Part shown: positions 53,206 through 62,587 of the stretch, one piece after another
Position numbering within the stretch: the first letter of the stretch is position 1
How the letters are laid out: the number at the start of each line of letters is the position of its first letter
Translations under genes and position numbers: made by a program
DNA from: CBFDBF01 sp050287965
GTDB lineage: Bacteria > Pseudomonadota > Gammaproteobacteria > Chromatiales > Chromatiaceae
Assembly (NCBI GenBank): GCA_050287965.1
Contig: JBNKCX010000029.1
Location: 168,024 to 232,023, forward strand
Length of the DNA stretch: 64,000 nt
Reading direction: 5' to 3'
Notes under the pieces: generated by a model
The model's input: only the letters and a program-made list of their open reading frames with translations
Told to the model about the DNA's origin: nothing
Database searches by the model: none

Positions 53206-54657
53206 ATGCATTGGCTGGCGATCCATCTACCCCTGCTGTTCCTGGAGATCTTCAGCCGGGGCGAGGTCTCGCAGCGACCCTTGGCCGTTGTCGAGGAACG
53301 GCGCGGGGGGCGGTGGATCCTGGCCGGCAACCGGCCGGCCACGGAGGCCGGCGTGGCGCCGGGGATGGCCGCCGGCGCCGCCCGTGCCATCGCATCGGGA
53401 TTGCACATTCTGCAGCGGGACCGGCGGCGGGAGGAGTCCGCCCTTGAAGGGTTGGCCGCCTGGGCCGGGCAGTTCACCTCCCAGGTCAGTCTGGAGCGTC
53501 CCCAGGGCCTGCTGCTGGAAGTGGGAGGGAGTCTGCGCCTGTTCGGCGGCATTGAGCCCCTGCTGGCACAGGTGCGGTCGGATCTGGAAGGGCTGGGATA
53601 CCAGGCCCGTCTCGCTGCGGCGCCGACACCGGCCGCCGCCATACTGCTGGCCCGTGCCTCTGGTCAATCCGCCACCGCCGGAGGGGAAGAGGAGGTCTGG
53701 GGCCGGCACCAGCTGAGGTCCGCGCTCTCTTCCCTTTCCCTCTCAGAACTGCCCCTGGAAAAGGACAAACTGGCGGCACTGCAGGGTATGGGGCTGAGGC
53801 GGTTGGGGGAGTTGCTGCGCTTGCCCCGGCACGGTCTCACGTGTCGTCTGGGGGAAGATACCATGCAGTATCTGGACCGGTTATTGGGGCTGGTGCCGGA
53901 TCCGCGCCCTGTCTTTGAACCGCCCGCCGGCTTTTATCGCCGTCTGGAGCTGCCCGCCGAAGTGGAGAGCCGGGAGGCGCTGCTGTTTGCCGCCAGACGT
54001 CTGCTCCTGGAGCTGGGCGGATTTCTCACCGCGCGCCAGGGCGGGGTTCAAGTGCTGGTGTGGCACCTGCTCCATGGGGATGACGCCGTTACCTGTTTTC
54101 GGCTCGGTCTGTTGGCGGCGGAGCGGGATCCGGCGCGCCTGCTGGAGCTGTTACGGGAACGACTTGAGCGGATCGAGCTTCCCGCGCCGGTGCGGGAGAT
54201 AGTGCTGGAGGTGGATCATGTCCAGCCCCTGCCCGGCCGGCCCCTCACCCTCTTCGGCGGTCCTGCGGGGGAAGGGGACGGGCGGCTGTTGGAGCGTCTG
54301 CGGGCGCGCTTGGGTGCGGCGGCGGTTTCCGGTATCCGGCTGGTGGCCGATCACCGTCCGGAACGGGCATGGGAGCGGTGTCTCCCGGGAGAAAAGGGGG
54401 AGGGATATCCCGCTGCCGGGCGTCCTCTGTGGTTGTTATCGCAGCCGCTGCCCCTGGAGGAGCGGGGCGGCTGGCCTCACCACGGCGGCCGGTTGCTGCT
54501 GGAAGCGGAGCGGGAGCGTATTGAGAGCGGCTGGTGGGACGGGGCCGCCGTCGCCCGGGACTATTTCGTGGCCAGGACGCCCGCCGGTGAAAGGCTGTGG
54601 GTCTACCGGGAGTTGCACGGCATGCGCCGCTGGTTTCTGCACGGCCTTTTCGCCTGA
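53206..54657 (+). CDS. imuB: ImuB, catalytically degenerate Y-family polymerase-like protein
   Basis: Protein of 483 residues with the Y-family layout. The N-terminus MHWLAIHLPLLFLEIF lacks the DxD metal residues of DinB, as expected for ImuB, which is a scaffold rather than a polymerase. Little-finger-type sequence follows (RRLELPAEVESREALLFAARRL, shown in part), and the tail has RPLWLLSQPLPLEE, a likely clamp or partner contact. In most species ImuB loads DnaE2, but no dnaE2 follows here. Confidence 0.92.
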   Translation: MHWLAIHLPLLFLEIFSRGEVSQRPLAVVEERRGGRWILAGNRPATEAGVAPGMAAGAARAIASGLHILQRDRRREESALEGLAAWAGQFTSQVSLERPQGLLLEVGGSLRLFGGIEPLLAQVRSDLEGLGYQARLAAAPTPAAAILLARASGQSATAGGEEEVWGRHQLRSALSSLSLSELPLEKDKLAALQGMGLRRLGELLRLPRHGLTCRLGEDTMQYLDRLLGLVPDPRPVFEPPAGFYRRLELPAEVESREALLFAARRLLLELGGFLTARQGGVQVLVWHLLHGDDAVTCFRLGLLAAERDPARLLELLRERLERIELPAPVREIVLEVDHVQPLPGRPLTLFGGPAGEGDGRLLERLRARLGAAAVSGIRLVADHRPERAWERCLPGEKGEGYPAAGRPLWLLSQPLPLEERGGWPHHGGRLLLEAERERIESGWWDGAAVARDYFVARTPAGERLWVYRELHGMRRWFLHGLFA

Positions 54658-54661
54658 GCGG

Positions 54662-55252
54662 TCAGTGAGCGGTACTGTTCCCCCAGATCTCCTCCACCCG
54701 TTGATCCCGGCCGCAGTTCCAGCGATAAAACTTGTAGCGCGTCGGGCTCTTTTTATAGAAGTCCTGATGGTAGTTCTCGTCTCCCTTAATGGGATAAAAG
54801 GTCGTTGCATCTAGAACCTTCGTGGCCACTCTCTGGTTCGGGAACTGCGCCTCCACCGCTCTTTTCGTTTGTTCGGCGACCTCCCGCTGCTCCTTGTCAG
54901 CAACAAAAATAGCGCTTTTGTAGCTATGGCCCTTGTCGCAGAACTGTCCCTGATCATCGAAGGGATCGATATGCCTCCAGTAATAGTTCAGCAGCTCCTC
55001 ATAGCTCACCTTTGTTGCATCATAGGTGATCTCCACGGCCTCGTAGTGACCGCTATGATCGCCGTTATAGGTGGGGTTTTTCGCGGTGCCGCCGGTGAAC
55101 CCGGAGATCACGTCGGTCACGCCGGGCAGTTTCTCGAAATCCGCTTCCATACACCAGAAGCAGCCTCCCGCAAGAACCGCGGTGTCCGCCCGGACGGCGG
55201 ATAGGCCACATAACAGAGCGACCGCCAATAAGCCGTTTAATCTACCATTCAC
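54662..55252 (-). CDS. msrA: Peptide methionine sulfoxide reductase MsrA, exported
   Basis: Reduces Met-S-sulfoxide in proteins. The active site is GGCFWCMEADFEKLPGV with the catalytic Cys. The GTG at 55252 with AGGAG seven bases before it gives a 196-residue protein with a clear signal peptide (NGLLAVALLCGLSAVRADT), so the enzyme should act in the periplasm. A longer form from 55285 is less likely. It converges on imuB with a 4-bp gap. Confidence 0.95.
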   Translation of the reverse strand: MNGRLNGLLAVALLCGLSAVRADTAVLAGGCFWCMEADFEKLPGVTDVISGFTGGTAKNPTYNGDHSGHYEAVEITYDATKVSYEELLNYYWRHIDPFDDQGQFCDKGHSYKSAIFVADKEQREVAEQTKRAVEAQFPNQRVATKVLDATTFYPIKGDENYHQDFYKKSPTRYKFYRWNCGRDQRVEEIWGNSTAH

Positions 55253-55575
55253 GGAAGTTCTCCTTCGGTATATATCCTCTGACAACCATACGCAGAATGG
55301 TTGCCCTATGGATTCAAATATATTCCCAATAAACCTGATTACTACCCGATGAACCCAAATGTTATTGTTTTGTTATAAACGGATAGCATTACTAATTACG
55401 CGGGAAAGAAGACAACCCTTAAGGTGAGCGCAGCCCCCCTTTTTTTGGGGGGTAGCGGGGATGACCGGAAAAGGAAGAAGAGTTTTTGCGGGTACGGGTG
55501 GTTGTTTATTCAACCACCCGAGGATGACGATAGCCCTGTCACCAGGAAGTGAGGAATTTTCTGATCCGGCGGTTG
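55253..55575. other. Gene-free stretch beyond the msrA start
   Basis: No gene is seen. It contains a C6-T7-G6 hairpin (55434-55452) next to GCGCAG, possibly a degraded copy of the GGGCGCAGCCC repeat, and otherwise no recognisable signal. The msrA promoter should lie near 55290-55350, which is AT-rich. Confidence 0.5.
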
Positions 55576-56100
55576 TTAATCGGCGGTATGCTCAATAGCC
55601 GCATTAACCCCATCGATGGATTTGTCCAGAAAAATCGTCAGTAGTACGAGGTATGCGATTGTGGCCAGGACGCCGATTATGGGTATCATGGAAACGATTG
55701 CCAGGATGCACATTGCCAATGCGATTTTCTCTGGCATTTTCTGGTCGCAGATATTGTTCTCGGAAGAGTACTGATTGAAATCCTTCGTCCAACCCCAGAT
55801 CGCCTGAAACATCCAGTAAAGATTAAACAACGGTATAAACAGGAAGCCGACCGCTTTGCCGGGTGTGGTCCTGGCGTATTTCAGGGGTACTGATGTCCAC
55901 ATTTTATGAATGAAGAGGGCATATATAACCACGCCGTAGATCATGACGCAGAAGCCGATAGGCAAAAAAATCACTCCCAGTATTACCGCGGCGTCGTTAT
56001 AGGACGGGGTCAGGGCCATGGATGCCAGAAAGAGTATAAAGGAGCCTGCAAAACCCCCGATAATTGAGGCGATATAGAAACGTTTTGAAAGGGTTTTCAT
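55576..56100 (-). CDS. Hypothetical four-helix membrane protein
   Basis: Protein of 174 residues with four predicted membrane helices (about 9-30, 39-65, 83-105 and 126-155). FLFIPLFNLYWMFQAIWGW is typical of a family of small membrane proteins of unknown function. It has no signal peptide cleavage site. It stands alone on the minus strand between msrA and the next gene. Confidence 0.75.
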   Translation of the reverse strand: MKTLSKRFYIASIIGGFAGSFILFLASMALTPSYNDAAVILGVIFLPIGFCVMIYGVVIYALFIHKMWTSVPLKYARTTPGKAVGFLFIPLFNLYWMFQAIWGWTKDFNQYSSENNICDQKMPEKIALAMCILAIVSMIPIIGVLATIAYLVLLTIFLDKSIDGVNAAIEHTAD

Positions 56101-56433
56101 AAAATGTCCTTGTAATAGTGTTTATATAGGGGATGTGTCGGACGCCTGACAACCGGGCGGTCGGCGCATAACCGGGGCGGCCAGGGAGGTAAGGATGTTG
56201 TTGAACATGGAATTATGCCACGGTTCAGAGACTACAGGGCGATGGAAATCGCCGGTATTGTGCGAACTGTCGGGTAATTATGCAGACGGCACTAAAATTG
56301 GAATAGGTCCGAAAGGTGTGTGAGTACTAAAAAGTGTGAAATGGACCCCGTTATGGCGTCCTGCGGGTAGGTTAACGCCGGGGTGGACGAGTGGTTATAA
56401 GGGTTCCGGGGTGCCGGATATCGCCTGAATAGT
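56101..56433. other. Gene-free stretch
   Basis: No coding region, repeat or hairpin stands out. The part next to 56100 probably holds the promoter of the membrane protein gene (TTGTAATAGTGTTTATATAG region on the plus strand is AT-rich). Confidence 0.4.
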
Positions 56434-57591
56434 TCAGTTGGTCTCGCGAGGGGGGAGGGCGTCCTCCAGCGAGACAACCCTCACCGGCGGGGCTTCCCGG
56501 AACCGCCGAAGTTCTCTGCGAACGGTCTTTTCAACCTTTTCCGCGTCGTCGACATTCCGGGCGAAAGCCGTCAGGCCGAGGCCGTCAGGATGTATTTCGA
56601 AAAACGGCTGACCCAGGAGTATCTGCCGTGTCCGTGAATCGTTTTTCAAGGGAGTGAACAGGATTCCATGAGCGGAGGAGGGCGCAGCGCTCAGTTTCGG
56701 CCGATACTTGCTCTTGAATTGCAGTACCCCGTTCCTGAGAAACGCCGGGGTATACATGAAACTGGCCTCAGAGTACCCCAGTTCATGTGCCCGCTTAATA
56801 AAAAACCAATAGGCCGCCGCCAATGAACCCCTTTTCACCAGCTGCTGGTCGCCGTCCTTGACGCCCACCTCCATGGCGTCGGCGCATCCTTCCCGCTTTT
56901 GAAAGATCATGCCGGCGATCCAGTCGTTATTCGCACTTACCTTAAGCAGTTCCCAGGTTCTCTCCGTAACCTCGTTCTCCCGGCATAGAAAGTCGTAATC
57001 AAAATCCATGGCACGGGAGCCGTAGTGCAGATCCTTGTAGGGCAGATAGTACTGTTCCAGAAAGCGCCTGAACTCTTTTGGTGTTCGGGAAATTTCCACC
57101 TGGAACCCCTCGATCCTGAGGCGTCGGATATCGTTTTGAAGATGCTCGTTTTTGTACAGCAACGCGTCGAGATCATCGATCCGAACGTGCGTCATAACGA
57201 AATAGGGCAAATAAAATAGACCGGTTCTGGACCCGATGAAGCGGCTGATAATGTTTTTCCTGCTGCCAGGGCTCTCGATCAGCAGGAAGGAACAGTCGTT
57301 TTTACGCGCGATATCGCCTACCTGCCATAGCCACCGGCGCCCAAAAAATACCTCTTTATCGATGCCGCGTAAGATCTGAGAGGGGAAGCCTATACGGATA
57401 CTACGAGGGGAGAATCCCGCGTAACAGATGCGTATAGGTTCTCCGGTCTGTTTCTCTGTGCCGTGAAGGAGGGTTACGCCCGGGCGCAATAGATCGCTCT
57501 CTGTTTGTAACGATCTTCTTGCGCGCCGGTACAGTCGATACGGAAGTGAGTTGTGGTTGCGACTTTGTTGTGTATCGGGGGTCATCGGCAT
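56434..57591 (-). CDS. Unrecognised protein with FemAB/GNAT-like acyltransferase pattern
   Basis: Cytoplasmic protein of 385 residues. I do not recognise it with certainty. The central part (DWIAGMIFQKREGCADAMEVG, shown in part, then GSLAAAYWFFIKRAHELGYSEASF and FKSKYRPKL) follows the order seen in FemAB-like and GNAT acyltransferases: substrate loop, helix with Ala-Gly and a final FK motif. A transfer of an acyl or aminoacyl group to a surface molecule is possible. It starts 42 bp from the DUF2207 gene stop side and is co-directional with it. Confidence 0.6.
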   Translation of the reverse strand: MPMTPDTQQSRNHNSLPYRLYRRARRSLQTESDLLRPGVTLLHGTEKQTGEPIRICYAGFSPRSIRIGFPSQILRGIDKEVFFGRRWLWQVGDIARKNDCSFLLIESPGSRKNIISRFIGSRTGLFYLPYFVMTHVRIDDLDALLYKNEHLQNDIRRLRIEGFQVEISRTPKEFRRFLEQYYLPYKDLHYGSRAMDFDYDFLCRENEVTERTWELLKVSANNDWIAGMIFQKREGCADAMEVGVKDGDQQLVKRGSLAAAYWFFIKRAHELGYSEASFMYTPAFLRNGVLQFKSKYRPKLSAAPSSAHGILFTPLKNDSRTRQILLGQPFFEIHPDGLGLTAFARNVDDAEKVEKTVRRELRRFREAPPVRVVSLEDALPPRETN

Positions 57592-57633
57592 CCTTTAGCC
57601 GGTGTCTGACGGCGAGCGGCCGGGCGGCGCGGT

Positions 57634-59547
57634 TTACCAACCACCGCCACCGCCGCCGCCACCGCCACCGCCGGAGGATCCGCCGCCGCCACCACCGGAT
57701 GAAGAGCCGGGGGCGGTGGATGAAGATGAGATGGCGGAACTCATGGCGCCGCCCATGGCACCTGCGAATCCACTGAGATTGCCGGGGTTCCAGTTGTGAC
57801 CGCTATACCAGGAGGGCTGGTACGCTTCGCTGCCGGCACGGCTCAGGACATCGTTAAAACGTTCCGCCCACTGCTGTTCCACGTCCAGGGCCAGCGCAAA
57901 GGGCAGGTAGGCCTCGAACAGCTCCGGGGTTTTTTCCGGTGGGTTGCGGAAATTCATCTCTTCGCTCTCCGCCACGGAGAGGAACAGACGAAACCCCTCC
58001 GCCTGATCCAACAATCTGCGCCCCGCCAGAGTCGGGGCCTTGAGCCATTGGTAAAACAGGAAATTGATCAGGAGGACGGCAAGAAATGTAACGGGATAGA
58101 TCGGGGAAACAATGGCAAGCAGGGCGGCCAGGGCTCCGATCTCCGCTGCCACGAAGGGGGCGGCAAACAGGCTGGCGCCCAGGGCGCCGCCGATAGAACC
58201 GCCGCTGGCGACCCCCTTCCAACTCCTATAGGCGCCCATAAGCAAAAGGAACACGCCGATGGTCCAGATGGAGAGCCACAGGGTAAAAAAACCGGCCGCG
58301 GCCATCTGCTCTTCTCCCGGCAGCGACAGGACGCAGACCGCTAGGGTGGCGATGGAGAGCAGGATGCCCGGTATCAGATAGCGGCGGTTGGTTTGAAAAT
58401 AGGCCTTTTCATAATCCGCTTTCAGGGAGAGCTTGTGTGCTCTCAGCGCATTGCCAATTCTGGAGTGGTTTGCCTGCTTCAGAGTGACGTGTTTACCCCT
58501 GCCGCCAAACAGGACGCGGACGACGGCTGCCTCTCCCAGCGCCAGCTTTATGTTCTGATTGTCGGTTTTCTCCAGGGTGAATTCGCCGTCCTGCGCCTCG
58601 CGTATCTTCAGATAGCCCTTGACCGCGAGGTTGACGATGGCCGCGGTAAAGGCCTTGTCGTCATACCCCATGCGGCGGACAAAACGCATGGCGGCGGGGG
58701 AGAAGTTTTTCGGCGGGGTATAGAGCGGTACGATGAAACCGGCCCTGGGGTCACGGCCCACGGCACGCCAGGCCAGGAGATAATAGAGCAGGATCACTGC
58801 TATACCGATACCGCCTACCAGTGCCGTCCGGTTGTCCTGCAGGAACCGGTCGATCTGTTCCTCCCGGGTGGGTTCCGTGACATACCCCTTGGGCCAGGTG
58901 ACGACGATGGTGAGTCCTTCGTAGCTGTTCAGGGGGTGAGTGGTTTCGAACAGGGCGGTTCCGTCATGATCGACTCCGGACTGGTAGGCGGCGCCTTTCG
59001 CGCCCAGAGGGCCGGTATAGGCCTCCGTTCCGATCCGGTCCGTGGGAACGCCGGGGGGCAGGGTGACCCGGGCCGTCGCCTGCTGAATAGGGAACTCCCA
59101 GCCGTTGCCGGTTACATTCCAGTACAGCTCGTCGTGGTCGTCGAAGAATCCGAGCTGACGGTCGGTGATATAGCTCAGGGAGTAGGTGTAAATGCCGTTT
59201 TTCAGATAGACGTCTTTATCGCCGATGTAGATACGGATGCCGTTGCTCAATGACTCGGTATGATAGGGTTCCCCGCTGCCGTCCTTCTGCACCGACACCA
59301 GATCGAATCCCACGCGGTAACGATTGCCGAAACGGTCTTTATAGGTGGTGGGAAAGTCGCGGTAGATACCGCGTTTGATCTGGTTGCCCTCGGCCTGGAC
59401 CTGGATGGTCTCGGTCACCATCATGCTCCCGTCGCCCTGTATCCGGATATCGCTGTGGAAGCCGAGGATCACCTCCCGCCCTGCGGCATCGGAGATGCCG
59501 GCAAGCGTAAGCAGAAGTATCAGGAGCAGTCGTCGGATGGCGGTCAT
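57634..59547 (-). CDS. DUF2207 membrane protein with glycine-rich tail
   Basis: Protein of 637 residues with a signal peptide (MTAIRRLLLILLLTLAGISDAAG). An extracytoplasmic beta-rich DUF2207 domain (about 24-225) is followed by a helix near 247-266 and further helices near 390-500. The last 30 residues are almost only Gly and Ser, ending in a run of Gly and a Trp, as in many DUF2207 proteins. Function is unknown; it pairs with LemA, whose stop overlaps its start by 4 bp. Confidence 0.88.
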   Translation of the reverse strand: MTAIRRLLLILLLTLAGISDAAGREVILGFHSDIRIQGDGSMMVTETIQVQAEGNQIKRGIYRDFPTTYKDRFGNRYRVGFDLVSVQKDGSGEPYHTESLSNGIRIYIGDKDVYLKNGIYTYSLSYITDRQLGFFDDHDELYWNVTGNGWEFPIQQATARVTLPPGVPTDRIGTEAYTGPLGAKGAAYQSGVDHDGTALFETTHPLNSYEGLTIVVTWPKGYVTEPTREEQIDRFLQDNRTALVGGIGIAVILLYYLLAWRAVGRDPRAGFIVPLYTPPKNFSPAAMRFVRRMGYDDKAFTAAIVNLAVKGYLKIREAQDGEFTLEKTDNQNIKLALGEAAVVRVLFGGRGKHVTLKQANHSRIGNALRAHKLSLKADYEKAYFQTNRRYLIPGILLSIATLAVCVLSLPGEEQMAAAGFFTLWLSIWTIGVFLLLMGAYRSWKGVASGGSIGGALGASLFAAPFVAAEIGALAALLAIVSPIYPVTFLAVLLINFLFYQWLKAPTLAGRRLLDQAEGFRLFLSVAESEEMNFRNPPEKTPELFEAYLPFALALDVEQQWAERFNDVLSRAGSEAYQPSWYSGHNWNPGNLSGFAGAMGGAMSSAISSSSTAPGSSSGGGGGGSSGGGGGGGGGGGW

Positions 59548-60092
59548 AGGGAAAGTTCCGGGGGTGATCCCTCGGTGGCACTGTCCAGCTGGAAGAACTC
59601 CGCCGGGTGGAAGCGGAACAGGCGGGAGATAATCAGGTTGGGGAAGGAGTCGATCCGGATATTGAAGTTGCGGACTGCCCCGTTGTAATAGCGGCGGGCA
59701 AACTGGATGTGGTTCTCCACCTCGCTCAGCTGTTTAAGAAGATCCAGGAACTGTCTGCTCGCCTTGAGATCCGGGTAGGCCTCGGCCACGGCGATCAGCT
59801 CCCGTACCCGCCCGGTGATCAGCGTCTCCAGCCGGCCTTTTTCCGCCGGTGTTCCGGTCTGCTCCGCATCGCTGCGCAGAGTGGTGATCTCTTCCAGGGT
59901 TGCCTGCTCATATTCGGCGTAGGCCTTTATCGCGTCCACCAGCTTGGGCAGCAGATCATGGCGGCGCTTGAGCTGAACATCGATATCGCTCCAGGCCGCC
60001 AGTACCTGGTTCTTTTCCCGGACCAGCAGATTGTAGATGGCGATCGCCCAGACCAGCAGCAGGCCGACCAGGAACCCAAAAATCAGATCCAT
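59544..60092 (-). CDS. LemA family protein
   Basis: Protein of 182 residues. One N-terminal membrane helix (FGFLVGLLLVWAIAIYNLLV) anchors a four-helix domain with WSDIDVQLKRRHDLLPKLVD and the C-terminal YNGAVRNFNIRIDSFPNLII, standard for LemA. LemA and DUF2207 proteins are found together in many bacteria and may form an envelope complex of unknown role. It is first in the pair. Confidence 0.93.
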   Translation of the reverse strand: MDLIFGFLVGLLLVWAIAIYNLLVREKNQVLAAWSDIDVQLKRRHDLLPKLVDAIKAYAEYEQATLEEITTLRSDAEQTGTPAEKGRLETLITGRVRELIAVAEAYPDLKASRQFLDLLKQLSEVENHIQFARRYYNGAVRNFNIRIDSFPNLIISRLFRFHPAEFFQLDSATEGSPPELSL

Positions 60093-60285
60093 CGGTTCTC
60101 CCCAGGTTGTTCAATGTCCCATCCTACATGGGAAAGGAATGGGAGAAAAGAACAGGCAGGAGAACCTCTGATCGATCAGCCGGATATATAACGAGACTTA
60201 AGCTCTGAACCGAAAAGACCGGAGCTTCTTTCCATCGCTTAGTATTAAATACTAGGCTCCAATATTCGCAGGGAAGAATTGGTTG

Positions 60286-60813
60286 TCATTTTAAAGAGTT
60301 CAGGAACGGCTCTTTAAAGCCGCCCAAGCGGGCGTACTCATTTGTTATTTTCCGAGCGTAGACTGTGCGGCTGGTTATGCCTGCAGTCACCAGGAGAAGG
60401 ACCGTAAGTATAAAAAGCACAGCAGATACGACCTCATCCGTTATACCCAGAAGCAAGACCGCGGCAACGAAAGAAGTGGATGCGGCGCCGAAAAAAAAGA
60501 GAATACGCCGCCGGCGTTTGGCCGCGTGCTGCTCGCATAGCCCGGGGGAGATCGGAAACGATTTTCTGGCGATTAAGCCAGCCACCGCATAGACAATGAT
60601 GTTTATCAAAATCAACAGATAAAGCCATGGAGTATGCCAGTAGACCTTTTTGCTCTTGATCGGCGTGGTCACCTCTTCATTGCAGATGATACAGCGTGGC
60701 GGCAAGTCTGCTCCGGCTTCCACCACAACCCACTTGCCTTCGCGCCTGCATTTACTGTTCGTAGTAATAGTAAGAGACGCCTTGGGTGGGGCGTATGGGT
60801 TGGTTTCGGTCAT
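60286..60813 (-). CDS. Hypothetical membrane protein with an N-terminal CxxC
   Basis: Protein of 175 residues. The first 60 are soluble and contain CIICNEE, a possible metal site. Four hydrophobic helices follow (about 66-84, 112-135 and two near 140-160). I do not recognise it. Lower GC than the housekeeping genes by eye. First of a run of small envelope-type genes up to 63.4 kb. Confidence 0.7.
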   Translation of the reverse strand: MTETNPYAPPKASLTITTNSKCRREGKWVVVEAGADLPPRCIICNEEVTTPIKSKKVYWHTPWLYLLILINIIVYAVAGLIARKSFPISPGLCEQHAAKRRRRILFFFGAASTSFVAAVLLLGITDEVVSAVLFILTVLLLVTAGITSRTVYARKITNEYARLGGFKEPFLNSLK

Positions 60814-60894
60814 GCAAATAGCTCCATCAGTAACTTGAAAACATGTCTTTTCGGAAATCGGTACTCAATATAGCAGATTGATCGCAACCGGTAA

Positions 60895-61554
60895 TCAGCA
60901 CTCTGAGGGGTGGTCTTCCGTCTTATAAGAGCCCGCGGCAATCCAGCCTATCCCGAACAGGGTCAGTCCCCAGTATTCAACCCAGAAGAAGGTATCGTCG
61001 ATCTCAATAATCTCTCCCAGCAGGTAAATGCCGATCATGCCTCCTCCCATTAGAATGCTTATTCCCCGATAGAGGTAGGCGCGACCGGGTTTTCCTTTGC
61101 TCTTTGCGCGCTTGGAAAAGGTCCACATCAACACGATAAGGCAGGTAAAAAGAAGAACCGCGGCGGTAATATGTATGGTTCGATGGGTCAGCCCGACAAA
61201 ATCCGATATCGCCAGAATCCATCTGGCCGGAACGTCGGCAGCGGAAAAGCCGCAGGTTGGGAAGAAGGCGACACAGACAGCGAAAACGCAGGCCGCCTTG
61301 CTTAAGGCATATCCCAGATCCCTGCCGTTGCCGGCGCCGTTGTATGCGGACAGAAAGAATCCGACCGCAATCAGAGAGCCGACGAAAATATCGCGGGAAT
61401 CGGTCCAGTAAGAGATACTGATAGACGTCATCTCACTGCCGACGCCGGAAAGAATCCATACCGTGGGAGAAAGCAGAAGGGCGATGATCCCTACTATTAT
61501 CCGCATGACCTTATAATTTATCTGACGGCTTAAAGGCATTGTTATGTTTGACAT
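60895..61554 (-). CDS. Hypothetical membrane protein, DUF998-like
   Basis: Protein of 219 residues with seven hydrophobic helices. SAYNGAGNGRDLGYALSKAA and ACVFAVCVAFFPTCGF are reminiscent of DUF998-type proteins. Function unknown. No close partner on the same strand. Confidence 0.72.
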   Translation of the reverse strand: MSNITMPLSRQINYKVMRIIVGIIALLLSPTVWILSGVGSEMTSISISYWTDSRDIFVGSLIAVGFFLSAYNGAGNGRDLGYALSKAACVFAVCVAFFPTCGFSAADVPARWILAISDFVGLTHRTIHITAAVLLFTCLIVLMWTFSKRAKSKGKPGRAYLYRGISILMGGGMIGIYLLGEIIEIDDTFFWVEYWGLTLFGIGWIAAGSYKTEDHPSEC

Positions 61555-61634
61555 CCGTTAACACTTCCTGAGTAGCGGAAGCGAAGCATGGAGACGGCGT
61601 TACGCTCCCGGTATCTTCCTGATATCCTGCAATG

Positions 61635-62048
61635 TCAGCGATTGCAGGTCCCTGTATAAGATAAATATTTCCTGTCCCCTTCAAGTAGATACCGCAACTC
61701 CACTGAATCCAGCCCGGAGCTGATCTCAATTTGCTCGCCGAGAACGGCAGCGCCGGCTATCTCTTTTTCACCCGGAAAGTAGCCCTGGTAGTCGTCATAC
61801 ACTCTAACCAGGTTCGTAGTACGCGCTTTATCGCCATCGATCAGTTCGGCCCTCATCTGCCGGTCATCCAGATTGACCGTCAGGTTGGCGGCCTTCCGCG
61901 TTGCCGGGCCCTTTCCCATGCCGGATTCGTAGATATAGTTGACCCCCGAGCAATGGAGGGTAACCGTTTCGGCTATGAGCAGTGAGGGCGCGAACAGTAT
62001 CAGGGCGGCGAGGGTCAGGGATTTACAACAGGAGTTCTGTTTGTTCAT
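61635..62048 (-). CDS. Hypothetical secreted protein
   Basis: Protein of 137 residues from the ATG at 62048 (MNKQNSCCKSL). Its signal peptide (TLAALILFAPSLLIAET) is clear, and the mature part of about 110 residues has two cysteines far apart (TLHCSG and TGTCNR), perhaps a disulfide. A longer GTG form from 62108 would mask the signal peptide. Function unknown. Confidence 0.72.
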   Translation of the reverse strand: MNKQNSCCKSLTLAALILFAPSLLIAETVTLHCSGVNYIYESGMGKGPATRKAANLTVNLDDRQMRAELIDGDKARTTNLVRVYDDYQGYFPGEKEIAGAAVLGEQIEISSGLDSVELRYLLEGDRKYLSYTGTCNR

Positions 62049-62113
62049 GCGAATACCATAAATGAGCGGTTGAAGCGAAGGGGTGCGCTGCAAGGTGTCG
62101 ATTGCCACCCATA

Positions 62114-62545
62114 TTATGCGCTCTCATACCCGATCTTAACGTTGGGAAACCAGTATTTTTTCCAGCGCTCGATACGTTCATCGTCGCTTAGTTCGGCCAG
62201 GTGAGCTTTATGGCCCTCACCAAAGCTTGCGGAATCTTTAGCGGACCGGATATTTATTGAGCCATAAAGGTATCCGTCTTCTTCATAGCAGACGTTAGTC
62301 AATACCCCGCAGTTCATACAAATTAAAAAATCCGCAATCTGACTTCCAAGCCTGTATTTATTTACTTCATTTGCACTTTTAATCCTGATTGTAAGCGTTC
62401 CCCTGCTATCGGATGCATATGCGGCCCCATGGCTTGTGCAGAATCTGCAACTGCAGGAACGAGGTTTATAAAAAGAAGGCGCGTCCGGCATTTCAGCTTC
62501 ATAGGATATGTTTCCGCAGTAACAGCCGCCTGTTATTTTATGCAT
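62114..62545 (-). CDS. GFA-family (CENP-V/formaldehyde-activating enzyme-like) protein
   Basis: Zinc protein of 143 residues from the ATG at 62545 with GGAGG close upstream. Metal ligands are in GGCYCGNISYEAEM (CxC), SCSCRFCTSHG and CMNCGVLT. Glutathione-dependent formaldehyde-activating enzymes share this fold, but many members have other roles. Confidence 0.88.
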   Translation of the reverse strand: MHKITGGCYCGNISYEAEMPDAPSFYKPRSCSCRFCTSHGAAYASDSRGTLTIRIKSANEVNKYRLGSQIADFLICMNCGVLTNVCYEEDGYLYGSINIRSAKDSASFGEGHKAHLAELSDDERIERWKKYWFPNVKIGYESA

Positions 62546-62587
62546 AGTTCCTCCCTGTCTCCTTGTAAGGCGGAAAATCAACGTGGC

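Noticed and set aside
55434..55452. C6-T7-G6 sequence as a terminator
   Set aside because: No following T run, and it is not at the end of a gene; more likely a repeat remnant.
57602..57799. Proline-rich open frame antisense to the Gly-rich tail
   Set aside because: It is only the reverse complement of the GGC repeats.
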